From Nocardia albiluteola (GTDB lineage: Bacteria; Actinomycetota; Actinomycetes; Mycobacteriales; Mycobacteriaceae): a DNA stretch of 64,000 nucleotides. Below, one piece after another: positions 33,006-41,583 of the stretch. Under the pieces are notes generated by a model that worked only from the letters and a program-made list of their open reading frames with translations, made no database searches and was not told the origin of the DNA. Positions within the stretch are counted from its first letter, which is position 1, and each line of letters opens with the position of its first letter. The position numbers and the translations under genes were made by a program. The stretch is taken from positions 248,001 through 312,000 of the forward strand of contig NZ_JAHKNI010000006.1 in NCBI RefSeq assembly GCF_018860155.1. Reading direction: 5' to 3'.

Positions 33006-34843
33006 GAATGACCACCGCGCAGGCGCTGGTCGCCTGGTTGATCGCCCAGCACTCCGAAACTCTCGACGGCCGCGAGGTCCCGCTGTTTCCGGCGGTTTTC
33101 GCGATATTCGGGCACGGCAACGTGCTGGGCCTGGGCACCGCGCTCGAGGAACGCCGCGATGTGCTTCCGGTGTGGCGCGGCCACACCGAACAGGGCATGG
33201 CCCTGGCCGCGGTCGGCCTGGCCAAGGCCACCCATCGGCGGCAGGTCGGCGTGGCCACCTCCTCGATCGGGCCCGGTGCGCTGAACATGGTGACCGCCGC
33301 CGGTGTCGCACACGCGAATCGCCTTCCGCTGCTGTTGCTTCCGGGCGACACCTTCGTCAGCCGCGCACCGGATCCGGTGCTGCAGCAGGTGGAGAACTTC
33401 GGAGATCCGACGATCACGGTGAACGACGCCTTCCGGCCCGTCAGCCGCTATTTCGATCGGATCACCCGCCCCGAGCAGCTGATCGCCACCTTGCCGCAGG
33501 TCGCCCGGGTGCTCACCGACCCCGCCGATGCCGGGCCCGTGACTCTGGCACTGCCGCAGGACGTGCAGGCCGAGGCCGCCGATTTCCCGGGCTCGCTGTT
33601 CGCGCCGATGGTGCACGCCCTCGCCCGGCCGCGCCCCGACCGCACGGCATTGGCCCGTGCCGCAACGGCATTACGTTCGGCCCGCCGCCCGCTGCTGATA
33701 CTCGGCGGCGGCGTCCGGTATTCGGGGGCCGGGCCGCGGGCGCTGGAATTCGCACAGCGGCACGGCATTCCGGTTACCGAGACCACCGCCGGACGTACTC
33801 TGGTGCCGCACGACCACCCGCTGTATGCCGGGCCGCTCGGCATCACCGGATCGGCGTCGGCCAACACCCTCGCCGCCGAGGCGGATCTCGTGCTTGCGGT
33901 GGGAACTCGCCTGCAGGACTTCACGACCGCGTCGTGGACGGCGTTCCGCCCCGACGTCAGGATGGTCAGCATCAACGCCGCCCGATTCGACGCGGTCAAG
34001 CACGGTGCGATCGCCGTGGTCGCGGATGCCGATGCGGCACTGGAGGAGCTGGGGCCCGAGCTGGGGGACTGGCAGGCGGCACCGGACTGGACGACGCGCG
34101 CGGCCACGGTGCGCGGCGAGTGGGACGACCACATCGACGACCTGCGCGAGCCCACCCCCGGCATCCCGACGTACGCGCAGATCGTCGGTGCGGTCAACGA
34201 TCTCAGCGAACCGGCCGACTACGTGATGACCGCGTCGGGCGGCATGCCGGGTGAGCTGGTGGGCGGCTGGCGATCCGGTGGCGATGGGCCGAGTATGGAC
34301 GTCGAATACGGATTCTCCTGCATGGGATACGAACTCGCCGGAGCGTGGGGCGCGGCGCTGGCGCATCGTCGCGGGCTGGTCACCACCATGCTGGGCGACG
34401 GGTCATATCTGATGCTCAATTCCGAGCTGTTCTCGGCGGCCTTCGCGGGCCATCCACTGGTGGCCGTCGTCTGCGACAACGACGGTTATGCGGTGATTGC
34501 CCGGTTGCAGGAGGGGCAGGGCGGCAACGGATTCAATAATCTGTACCGCGATTGCCGGACAAATCACCCGGCTCCGCCGCGGGTGAATTTCGCCGCCCAC
34601 GCCCATTCCCTGGGCTGCGCGGTATTCACGGCCACCGACCTGGACGGATTCCGGGACGCGTATCTCCGGGCCCGGGGCGCGGCCGTACAGCAATCGCGGC
34701 CCGCGGTGGTCGTCGTGCGCACCCAGCCGTCGGCCTGGACCGAGGCCGGAGCCTGGTGGGAGGTCGGCGTGCCCGCCCAGCTATCGGGCCGCGAGGCGTA
34801 CGACGCGGCTAAACCCGGCCAAGTCCGCTATTTGCGGCCATGA
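33002..34843 (+). CDS. iolD: 3D-(3,5/4)-trihydroxycyclohexane-1,2-dione hydrolase
   Basis: 613-residue ThDP enzyme. The catalytic Glu is in WRGHTEQGMALAAVGLAKATHRRQ; the ThDP site is LGDGSYLMLNSELFSAAF ... VVCDNDGYAVIARLQ. It opens the ring of the dione to 5-deoxy-glucuronate, directly supplying IolB. It is the last gene of the operon. No iolA (methylmalonate semialdehyde dehydrogenase) gene follows. Confidence 0.93.
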   Translation: MRMTTAQALVAWLIAQHSETLDGREVPLFPAVFAIFGHGNVLGLGTALEERRDVLPVWRGHTEQGMALAAVGLAKATHRRQVGVATSSIGPGALNMVTAAGVAHANRLPLLLLPGDTFVSRAPDPVLQQVENFGDPTITVNDAFRPVSRYFDRITRPEQLIATLPQVARVLTDPADAGPVTLALPQDVQAEAADFPGSLFAPMVHALARPRPDRTALARAATALRSARRPLLILGGGVRYSGAGPRALEFAQRHGIPVTETTAGRTLVPHDHPLYAGPLGITGSASANTLAAEADLVLAVGTRLQDFTTASWTAFRPDVRMVSINAARFDAVKHGAIAVVADADAALEELGPELGDWQAAPDWTTRAATVRGEWDDHIDDLREPTPGIPTYAQIVGAVNDLSEPADYVMTASGGMPGELVGGWRSGGDGPSMDVEYGFSCMGYELAGAWGAALAHRRGLVTTMLGDGSYLMLNSELFSAAFAGHPLVAVVCDNDGYAVIARLQEGQGGNGFNNLYRDCRTNHPAPPRVNFAAHAHSLGCAVFTATDLDGFRDAYLRARGAAVQQSRPAVVVVRTQPSAWTEAGAWWEVGVPAQLSGREAYDAAKPGQVRYLRP

Positions 34844-34944
34844 ACTCCGCACCCGTGCGGGAGGATCCGAGCGGGCGAAACCTGGACGGGCACTTGCATG
34901 TCTCGCTATGGTCTGGCTGGCCCGCCGGCGAGAGGGTAAGTGAT

Positions 34945-35154
34945 ATGACACAGGGCATCGTGAAGTGGTTCGACACGAAGAAGGGCTTCGGGTTCATCAC
35001 GCAGGACAGCGGTGGACCCGATGTCTTCGTCGACTACACCGAACTCGAGGGCGCCGGCTTCCGGTCGCTGGCCCAGGGGCAGCGGGTGGCGTTCGAAATC
35101 CGCCACACCAAGACCGGTCCCGAGGCCAAGGACGTCCGGGTCGTGCCGAACTGA
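34945..35154 (+). CDS. cold-shock domain protein (first copy)
   Basis: 69 residues from ATG 34945, preceded by gagaggg. A single cold-shock domain: GIVKWFDTKKGFGFI (RNP1) and DVFVDYTEL (RNP2). The RNP2 position usually occupied by His (VFVHY) is Asp here, which should weaken stacking on RNA. The C-terminus keeps the usual QRVAFEIRHTKTGPEAKDV. A second, canonical copy lies 574 bp downstream, separated by a small ORF. Confidence 0.9.
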   Translation: MTQGIVKWFDTKKGFGFITQDSGGPDVFVDYTELEGAGFRSLAQGQRVAFEIRHTKTGPEAKDVRVVPN

Positions 35155-35291
35155 TTGTGGCGTGGCACACAGTCGGATGATTTTGTCGCCCCAGTCACTC
35201 TTCCGCAAGTCTGGCTAACGACTGTTTCGGACTGCTCGATACGCCTGTTGAAAGCCGGTTCAGCCGGGTTGCAACAATGAAAGGCAATTCC

Positions 35292-35408
35292 ATGATCCCC
35301 GTTATCATCGACACTGGTTCCGCTGCACTGAACGGCGTTCTGAGCACGGGCAGCGCTGCGTTCCACGGCCTGGTGAACACGCTGTGGACGGGTTCTTTCG
35401 GCGGCTGA
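35292..35408 (+). CDS. 38-residue hydrophobic small protein (unannotated type)
   Basis: From ATG 35292 (AAAGG 7 nt upstream) it reads MIPVIIDTGSAALNGVLSTG, followed by SAAFHGLVNTLWTGSFGG. A start at ATG 35277 would give 43 residues. The third codon positions are mostly G or C, and a strong terminator lies 30 bp downstream, both signs of a real gene. An internal repeat is visible (TGSAALNGVLS / TGSAAFHGLVN). It is amphipathic, with no signal peptide. The function is unknown. Confidence 0.5.
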   Translation: MIPVIIDTGSAALNGVLSTGSAAFHGLVNTLWTGSFGG

Positions 35409-35438
35409 GCTCGCATGATGGTCGAATGAATCGACCCA

Positions 35439-35475
35439 CGGCCGGCCTCGGGCATTGTTTGTCCGGGGCCGGCCG
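35439..35475 (+). terminator. terminator after the 38-residue ORF
   Basis: A 13-bp stem (cggccggcctcgg with ccggggccggccg, one U-G pair) with an 11-nt loop is followed by CATTTCGG. It is 31 bp after the stop at 35408. Confidence 0.65.
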
Positions 35476-35728
35476 CATTTCGGTACCGGTCGTCCTGATT
35501 CGTTCGGGCTCGATGCTGGAATCGTCAAGACCATCGGCGCCTCCCGTGATATCTCGCTGAGATAACACTCAATGAAATAACGGCTTGCCAGGTAGCTGGC
35601 ATATGGGTCGCAAACATGTGTTCGTCGCGACAGTAGTGGCGCGGCCACCGTTCGGCATGGCACGATGGAACATCGAGACCGGGTTCAGCGGACGTTTGCT
35701 GGCCTGGCTCGTCTACAGAAGGTATGAA

Positions 35729-35932
35729 ATGGCGCAAGGCATTGTGAAGTGGTTCAACAGCGAGAAGGGCTTCGGGTTCATCGCTCAGGACGACGGTGGT
35801 CCCGACGTGTTCGTGCACTACTCGGCTGTTTCCGGATCGGGTTTCCGGTCCCTCGATGAGGGTCAGCGCGTTGAGTTCGAGATCGGCCAGGGCCAGAAGG
35901 GTCCTCAGGCCCAGGGCGTCCGCGTGATCTGA
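35729..35932 (+). CDS. cold-shock domain protein (second copy)
   Basis: 67 residues from ATG 35729, preceded by agaaggt. Canonical RNP1 (WFNSEKGFGFIAQDDGG) and RNP2 (DVFVHYSAV) motifs; ends GPQAQGVRVI. An RNA chaperone or single-stranded nucleic acid binder. A longer upstream frame exists but its residues do not belong to the family. Confidence 0.93.
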   Translation: MAQGIVKWFNSEKGFGFIAQDDGGPDVFVHYSAVSGSGFRSLDEGQRVEFEIGQGQKGPQAQGVRVI

Positions 35933-35950
35933 GTCACCGCGACTTGGCAG

Positions 35951-35980
35951 GGCTCCGCACCGATGGGTGCGGGGCCTTTT
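35951..35980 (+). terminator. terminator after the second cold-shock gene
   Basis: 11-bp stem (ggctccgcacc / ggtgcggggcc, one U-G pair), 4-nt loop gatg and four T residues, starting 18 bp after the stop. Confidence 0.8.
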
Positions 35981-36177
35981 GCGTTTCTGGGGCCGTTGTG
36001 CGCCAACGGGTTTCCGGCAGACCGGTCGGTAATGATTCCGAGATGTGTGGCATTTCCGGAACCGGGTTGTGACGACCTGGATGTTCACCGTTAAACCCCT
36101 GGTCAACGATGCCACGCAACATGGGGTGGAGAGGTAGCTGAACGGCGGCTGCCGAGCGGGCGCGCGGGAGGCCCGAC

Positions 36178-38229
36178 ATGTACGACGAAGTGCGCGACGA
36201 CCATGCGTGGACCGATCACAAGTACACGATGCGGATCAGCCGCCTGGCGATCGACAAGCTGGGAATCAAACTCTACGACCGGGTTTCGGCGGTACTGGCC
36301 GAGCTCATCGCGAACTCCTACGATGCGGACGCCACCGAGGTGGCGGTGTGGCTACCGTGGGGCATCACCCTGGCCGGCACCGTGCGCAGTGCGCAGGAAC
36401 CGCAGTACGAGATCGTGGTGTCGGACAACGGCCATGGCATGACCACCGACGAAATCAACGACCACTATCTGATGGTCGGCTCCGACCGGCGCGTGCGCAC
36501 CGGCTCGGACCTGTCGCGCGAACGGCGGCGACCGGTCATGGGTCGCAAGGGAATCGGCAAGCTCGCGGCCTTCGGGATCTGCCGGACCATCGAGGTGATC
36601 AGCGCCGGTAGTGGCGAGTCCGATCGCACCGAAGACGGCTGGCCCGTCTCGCACATCGTGATGGATCTCGACGATATGTTGAGCGACACCGAAAGTGACT
36701 ACTTCCCGGCGATCGGATCGCAGGACGGCACCCTCAGCCCGCAGCGCGGTACGACGGTGATCCTGCGGGATTTCTTTCGCAAGCGGGTGAATTCGGGTGC
36801 CGAGCTGAACCGGCAGCTGGCCGCGCGGTTCGGCATCGAGCGCCCGGACTGGCGGGTCGAGGTGCACAACAGTGCCGCGCTGGGCGCCCGCGAGAGCTTC
36901 ATCCTGAGCGACCTGCCGATCGATGTGATGGAGGAGACCCGCATCGACGTGTCCTCGCGCCCGGTCCACGCGGGGCGGCAGTTCCTTCCGGTCACGGGGT
37001 GGATCGCCTATTCCAAGCAGCCCTATCGCGACGAGGCGATGGCCGGTGTGCGGATCTATGCGCGCGGCAAGATCGTCGCGCAGACACGGGATTTCGGCAT
37101 CGGACACGGATTCGCCGGCGAGTTCAAGCTGCGGTCCTATCTGGTCGGCGCCATCCATGTGGACTGGCTCGACGACGACGAGGACCTGGTGCGCTCGGAC
37201 CGTCAGGACATCATCTGGAACTCCGGACGCGGTGAGGCCCTGGCCGCGTGGGGGCGCGAGCTCATCGCCGAGATCGGGCGGATGGGGGAGCGTTCGATCC
37301 GGAGCCGGGTATGGGAGGAGTTCGTCGAGAAGTCGAATATCTTCCAGACCCTCGAGGCGATCGCACCGGGGGACAAGATGTTTCGTGAGTCGGTTGTGGC
37401 CGCGGCCCGGATCCTGGTGGCCAACAAGGATCGCGCCGCCCTCGACAATCCCGGACATGTGGAAAGCACTGTGCGCCTAGCGCTGTCGCTGGGACCGCAG
37501 CGCAGTCTGCTCGAGACGCTCCAGCAGATCGCGGTGGATGCCGATCCGCGCCTGGATGTGGTGGTGGCGCTGTTCGAGCGAGCCCGGGTGGCCGAGATCT
37601 ATTCGCTCGGGCAGATCGCCGGTGAGCGGGTCGCCGTGGTGGACAAGCTGCGCGTGCTGATCGACGACCGCCGCTCGCTCGAGCGGCCCTTCCAGGAGCT
37701 CATCGAGCGCGCGCCGTGGCTACTCGCCCCGGAGTGGACGCCGCTGGGCATGAACGAATCGCTCAAGCGGGTGCGCGCCAGCTTCGAACGCTGGTACGCG
37801 CAGAGATTCGGGACGACACTGGTGACCACCGCGATCGGCAGCGAGAAGCGCGAACCGGATTTCGTGCTGCTGCACGACTCCGGCGAGCTGTGGATCGTGG
37901 AGATCAAGCGGATGGACTACCACCTCACCGACGAGGAGTACAACCGCGCCATCAACTACCTGTACTCGCTGGACACGTTCCTCACCGAGAACCCCCGCAT
38001 CGGCGCCCAGTTCCCGCGCCGCAGGCTCACTTTCATCGTCGACCACGTCGACAAGCTGCGTCCGGCCTCGCGCTCGTCCCTGGACAGCGACTCGCGCATC
38101 GACCGCCGCACCTGGCGCGAGCTGCTGGATTCGACGCTGCGCGCGCACCGGGATTTTCTGGAGCGGGTGTACGCGATGCGCGGTGCCGAGGAGGAGTCCG
38201 AGCCTGCCGGGCACGAGCAGGCGGGGTAG
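36178..38229 (+). CDS. GHKL-ATPase fused to a PD-(D/E)xK (DUF4263/Shedu-like) nuclease domain
   Basis: 683 residues. The N-terminal HSP90/GyrB/MutL/MORC-type ATPase has the N box ELIANSYDAD (Glu42, Asn46), the G1 motif DNGHGM (83-88) and the G2 motif GRKGIGKLAAFG (122-133). The middle (about 200-480) contains VRIYARGKIV and the conserved Arg/Asp-rich VRSDRQDIIW. The C-terminus has RPFQELIERAPWLL (503-516), then EPDFVLLHDSGELWIVEIKRM, where Asp561, Glu575 and Lys577 fit a PD-(D/E)xK site, as in DUF4263. A single-gene defence or DNA-processing role is inferred. It is monocistronic in an accessory segment. Confidence 0.72.
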   Translation: MYDEVRDDHAWTDHKYTMRISRLAIDKLGIKLYDRVSAVLAELIANSYDADATEVAVWLPWGITLAGTVRSAQEPQYEIVVSDNGHGMTTDEINDHYLMVGSDRRVRTGSDLSRERRRPVMGRKGIGKLAAFGICRTIEVISAGSGESDRTEDGWPVSHIVMDLDDMLSDTESDYFPAIGSQDGTLSPQRGTTVILRDFFRKRVNSGAELNRQLAARFGIERPDWRVEVHNSAALGARESFILSDLPIDVMEETRIDVSSRPVHAGRQFLPVTGWIAYSKQPYRDEAMAGVRIYARGKIVAQTRDFGIGHGFAGEFKLRSYLVGAIHVDWLDDDEDLVRSDRQDIIWNSGRGEALAAWGRELIAEIGRMGERSIRSRVWEEFVEKSNIFQTLEAIAPGDKMFRESVVAAARILVANKDRAALDNPGHVESTVRLALSLGPQRSLLETLQQIAVDADPRLDVVVALFERARVAEIYSLGQIAGERVAVVDKLRVLIDDRRSLERPFQELIERAPWLLAPEWTPLGMNESLKRVRASFERWYAQRFGTTLVTTAIGSEKREPDFVLLHDSGELWIVEIKRMDYHLTDEEYNRAINYLYSLDTFLTENPRIGAQFPRRRLTFIVDHVDKLRPASRSSLDSDSRIDRRTWRELLDSTLRAHRDFLERVYAMRGAEEESEPAGHEQAG

Positions 38230-38261
38230 GCGTACCTCCGCATGTCCCGGAATGCCATGTG

Positions 38262-38277
38262 TCCCGGCAAGCCGGGA
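38262..38277 (+). terminator. possible terminator of the GHKL-nuclease gene
   Basis: TCCCGGCAAGCCGGGA forms a 6-7 bp hairpin 33 bp after the stop at 38229. The loop is short and no T tract follows, so it is weak. Confidence 0.4.
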
Positions 38278-38450
38278 TGACAGCGGGCGGCGGCCGGGAG
38301 TGGTGGAATAGGCGATCGACCAGGTGAGACTCAGGTCACCCGGTCGACGACGCGCTCGCGCGATCCGCCCACCCGCACCACTTTCCGGAATCCGGCCGAT
38401 TAAGCTAGGCGGCGGTAAATGCCGATCCCCATTCCCCAGGAGTGCCCCCA

Positions 38451-40049
38451 GTGAGCCAAAATGGCCGTCCTGTTGTTCTGATCGCCGACAAGCTCGCCCA
38501 GTCGACCGTCGATGCGCTCGGTGACGGTGTCGAGGTGCGCTGGGTCGACGGCCCCAACCGACCCGAACTGCTGGCCGCCGTGCCCGCCGCCGACGCGCTG
38601 CTGGTTCGCTCCGCGACCACCGTCGACGCCGAGGTCCTCGAAGCCGGTAAGAACCTGAAGATCGTCGCCCGCGCCGGCGTCGGCCTGGACAACGTCGACG
38701 TCCCCGCGGCCACCGAGCGCGGCGTCATGGTCGTCAACGCGCCGACCTCCAACATCCACACCGCCGCCGAGCATGCCGTCACTCTGCTGCTGTCGGCCGC
38801 ACGCCAGATCCCGGCCGCCGACGCGACGCTGCGCGAACACACCTGGAAGCGCAGCAAGTTCAACGGCGTCGAGATCTTCGGCAAGACCGTCGGCGTCATC
38901 GGCCTGGGCCGCATCGGCCAGCTCTTCGCGCAGCGCCTGGCCGCCTTCGAGACCAAGGTCATCGCGTACGACCCCTACACCTCCCCGGCCCGCGCCGCCC
39001 AGCTGGGCATCGAGCTGCTGACCCTGGACGAGGTGCTCGAGCGCGCCGACTTCATCTCCATTCATCTGCCCAAGACCCCCGAGACCAAGGGCATGCTGAA
39101 CAAGGAGACGATCGCCAAGACGAAGAAGGGCGTCATCATCATCAACGCCGCCCGCGGCGGTCTGATCGACGAGCAGGCCCTGGCCGACGCCATCACCAGC
39201 GGCCATGTGCGCGCCGCCGGCATCGACGTGTTCGAGACCGAGCCCTCCACCGACAGCCCGCTGTTCGAGCTGCCGCAGGTCGTCGTCACCCCGCACCTGG
39301 GCGCCTCCACCGCCGAGGCCCAGGACCGCGCGGGCACCGATGTCGCCAAGTCCGTGCAGCTCGCCCTTGCCGGTGAGTTCGTGCCGGGCGCGGTGAACGT
39401 CACCGGCGGTGCGGTCAACGAGATCGTCGCCCCGTGGCTGGACATCGTGCGCAAGCAGGGCGCGCTGCTGGGTGCCCTCGCCGACGAGCTGCCGGTCTCC
39501 CTCGAGGTCCAGGTGCGCGGCGAGCTTTCTTCGGAAGACGTTGCGGTGCTGGAGCTCTCGGCTCTGCGCGGGGTGTTCTCGGCACTCATCGAGGACGCGG
39601 TCACCTTCGTCAACGCCCCGTCGCTGGCCAAGGAGCGGGGCCTGGAGGCCACCGTTACCTCCCACAGCGAGTCCCCGACCCACCGCAGCCTGGTCGACCT
39701 GCGCGCCGTGTTCGGCGACGGCCGCACCCTGAACGTGGCCGGCACGCTGACCGAGCCCGCCCAGGTCGAGAAGATCGTCAACATCAACGGCCGCAACTAC
39801 GACATGCGCGCCGAGGGCCTGAACCTGGCCGTCCTCAACTACGAGGACAAGCCGGGCCAGCTGGGCCGCCTGGCCACCAAGCTCGGCGACGCCGGCATCG
39901 ACATTCTGGCCGCGCAGCTGACCCAGGACCTCGACGTCGAGGGCGCGACGGTCGTGCTTCGCGTCAACAAGGAGGTCCCGGCCGAGGTGCAGTCCGCCAT
40001 CGCCGAGGCCGTCGGCGCCGCCAAGGTTGCGCAGGTCGACCTGAGCTGA
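38451..40049 (+). CDS. serA: D-3-phosphoglycerate dehydrogenase
   Basis: 532 residues from GTG 38451, 8 nt after AGGAG. It contains the NAD-binding motif VGVIGLGRIGQLFAQRLA, the catalytic stretch FISIHLPKTPETKGMLN, the active His in TPHLGASTAEAQDRAG, the actinobacterial intervening domain (residues about 310-450) and a C-terminal ACT domain (VLNYEDKPGQLGRLATKLGDAG) for serine feedback. It catalyses the first step of serine synthesis. It marks the return to the conserved chromosomal order. Confidence 0.97.
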   Translation: MSQNGRPVVLIADKLAQSTVDALGDGVEVRWVDGPNRPELLAAVPAADALLVRSATTVDAEVLEAGKNLKIVARAGVGLDNVDVPAATERGVMVVNAPTSNIHTAAEHAVTLLLSAARQIPAADATLREHTWKRSKFNGVEIFGKTVGVIGLGRIGQLFAQRLAAFETKVIAYDPYTSPARAAQLGIELLTLDEVLERADFISIHLPKTPETKGMLNKETIAKTKKGVIIINAARGGLIDEQALADAITSGHVRAAGIDVFETEPSTDSPLFELPQVVVTPHLGASTAEAQDRAGTDVAKSVQLALAGEFVPGAVNVTGGAVNEIVAPWLDIVRKQGALLGALADELPVSLEVQVRGELSSEDVAVLELSALRGVFSALIEDAVTFVNAPSLAKERGLEATVTSHSESPTHRSLVDLRAVFGDGRTLNVAGTLTEPAQVEKIVNINGRNYDMRAEGLNLAVLNYEDKPGQLGRLATKLGDAGIDILAAQLTQDLDVEGATVVLRVNKEVPAEVQSAIAEAVGAAKVAQVDLS

Positions 40050-40075
40050 GCCGATGCGCTCGCGCGCAACGTAAT

Positions 40076-40114
40076 CCGGGCCCCTGCCACGCAATGTGGA
40101 AGGGGCCCGGTGTT
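40076..40114 (+). terminator. serA terminator
   Basis: 10-bp perfect arms (ccgggcccct / aggggcccgg) with an inner CCAC/GTGG pairing, followed by TGTTTT, 27 bp after the serA stop. Confidence 0.85.
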
Positions 40115-40127
40115 TTCGGGGGAAGAA

Positions 40128-40370
40128 TCAGTGTCCGTGCCGCGCTGCCCTGGCCTCGATCGCGTCCCGCGCCTCGACCAGGCCCGCGGCCGGGTTCAGG
40201 TCGCGATACCGCTTGATGGCCTGGATCTTCTTGCCGCGCTGCAGGAGTTCGTCGATCTCGGCGTAATCGGCGATGGCGCCGGGATCGGCGATGCCCAGGT
40301 GCTCGAGGACCAGATCGATCTTGCGTTCCAGTCGTTGGATCTTGCGCTCGAGTCGAAGATTGTCGAACAT
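40128..40370 (-). CDS. small protein with a ribosomal L7/L12 C-terminal-like domain
   Basis: 80 residues from ATG 40370. An N-terminal coiled-coil-like helix (NLRLERKIQRLERKIDLVLEHLG) is followed by a stretch like the L7/L12 C-terminal fold (GKKIQAIKRYRDLNPAAGLVEARDAIE). It is not the ribosomal stalk protein itself, which is ~125 residues. It may bind a partner that recognises the L12 fold; the function is unknown. Confidence 0.7.
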   Translation of the reverse strand: MFDNLRLERKIQRLERKIDLVLEHLGIADPGAIADYAEIDELLQRGKKIQAIKRYRDLNPAAGLVEARDAIEARAARHGH

Positions 40371-40508
40371 CCACCGAACAGTACCCGCGACGGCGCAACC
40401 CCCCGGTGATCCCACTGGGTGAGAGCGGTTTGCCCTGGTGGCGGGGGTGCGAACCCCACCGGCTAGGGTGACGGGCGGAGTCGTCACATCCGAACGGAGC
40501 AGGAATTC

Positions 40509-41516
40509 ATGAAACTGGCTGTCATCCCCGGCGACGGTATCGGTCCCGAGGTCATCGCCGAGGCTCTCAAGGTGCTCGACGTGGTGGTGCCAGGCGTGGA
40601 GAAGACCGAATACGACCTGGGCGCCAAGCGTTTCCATGCCACCGGTGAGATTCTCCCGGACAATGTGCTTCCCGAACTCAAGCAGCACGACGCCATCCTG
40701 CTCGGCGCCATCGGCGACCCGTCGGTGCAGTCCGGTCTGCTCGAGCGCGGCCTGCTGCTGCGCACCCGGTTCGAGCTGGACCACCACGTCAACCTGCGCC
40801 CGTCGAAGCTGTATCCGGGCGTCACCAGTCCGCTGGCCGGCAACCCGGACATCGACTTCGTCGTCGTTCGCGAGGGCACCGAGGGCCCGTACACCGGCAC
40901 CGGCGGCGCCATCCGCGTGAACACCCCGCACGAGGTCGCTACCGAGGTCTCCACCAACACCCGCTTCGGCATCGAGCGCGTCGTGCGCTACGCCTTCGAG
41001 ACCGCGCGCCAACGGCGCAAGCACCTGACCCTGGTGCACAAGAACAACGTGCTGGCCTTCGCCGGGTCGCTGTGGAAGCGCACCGTGGACGAGGTCGGCG
41101 CGGAATACCCGGACATCGAAACCGCCTACCAGCACATCGACGCGGCGACCATCCACATGGTCACCGATCCCGGCCGCTTCGACGTGATCGTCACCGACAA
41201 CCTGTTCGGCGACATCATCACCGACCTGGCCGCCGCCGTCTCCGGCGGCATCGGCCTGGCCGCCTCGGGCAATATCGACGCCTCCGGCACGAACCCGTCG
41301 ATGTTCGAGCCCGTGCACGGCTCGGCGCCCGACATCGCGGGCCAGTCCAAGGCCGACCCGACCGCCGCCATCCTCTCGGTGGCCCTGCTGCTCAACCACC
41401 TCGGCAAGTCCGAGGAGGCCGCCCGCATCGAGTCCGCCGTCGCCAAGGATCTGGCCTCGCGCTCGGGCACCTCGTCCACCGTCGAAATCGGTGACCGGAT
41501 CGCCGCCTCGGTGTAG
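40509..41516 (+). CDS. leuB: 3-isopropylmalate dehydrogenase
   Basis: 335 residues, the short actinobacterial form. It contains the NAD/substrate motifs GDGIGPEVIAEALKVL, the Arg-rich substrate loop LRTRFELDHHVNLRPSKLYP and the metal site VTDNLFGDIITDLAAAVSGG. It oxidises and decarboxylates 3-isopropylmalate in leucine synthesis. A ribosome-binding site (ggagcagga) precedes ATG 40509. It is followed by a terminator shared with the MFS gene. Confidence 0.97.
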   Translation: MKLAVIPGDGIGPEVIAEALKVLDVVVPGVEKTEYDLGAKRFHATGEILPDNVLPELKQHDAILLGAIGDPSVQSGLLERGLLLRTRFELDHHVNLRPSKLYPGVTSPLAGNPDIDFVVVREGTEGPYTGTGGAIRVNTPHEVATEVSTNTRFGIERVVRYAFETARQRRKHLTLVHKNNVLAFAGSLWKRTVDEVGAEYPDIETAYQHIDAATIHMVTDPGRFDVIVTDNLFGDIITDLAAAVSGGIGLAASGNIDASGTNPSMFEPVHGSAPDIAGQSKADPTAAILSVALLLNHLGKSEEAARIESAVAKDLASRSGTSSTVEIGDRIAASV

Positions 41517-41526
41517 CCTGCGAGCG

Positions 41527-41561
41527 GGCCCCGCACCCGGAATCCCCTCCGGTGCGGGGCC
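41527..41561. terminator. terminator between leuB and the MFS gene
   Basis: Perfect 11-bp arms (ggccccgcacc / ggtgcggggcc) with a 13-nt loop and TTT after the right arm, between convergent genes. Confidence 0.85.
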
Positions 41562-41583
41562 TTTCGTCTGTATACCGTTCGTA

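Noticed and set aside
35585..35728. 48-codon N-terminal extension of the second cold-shock protein.
   Set aside because: The ribosome-binding site and family homology begin at ATG 35729; the upstream residues do not belong to the cold-shock fold.
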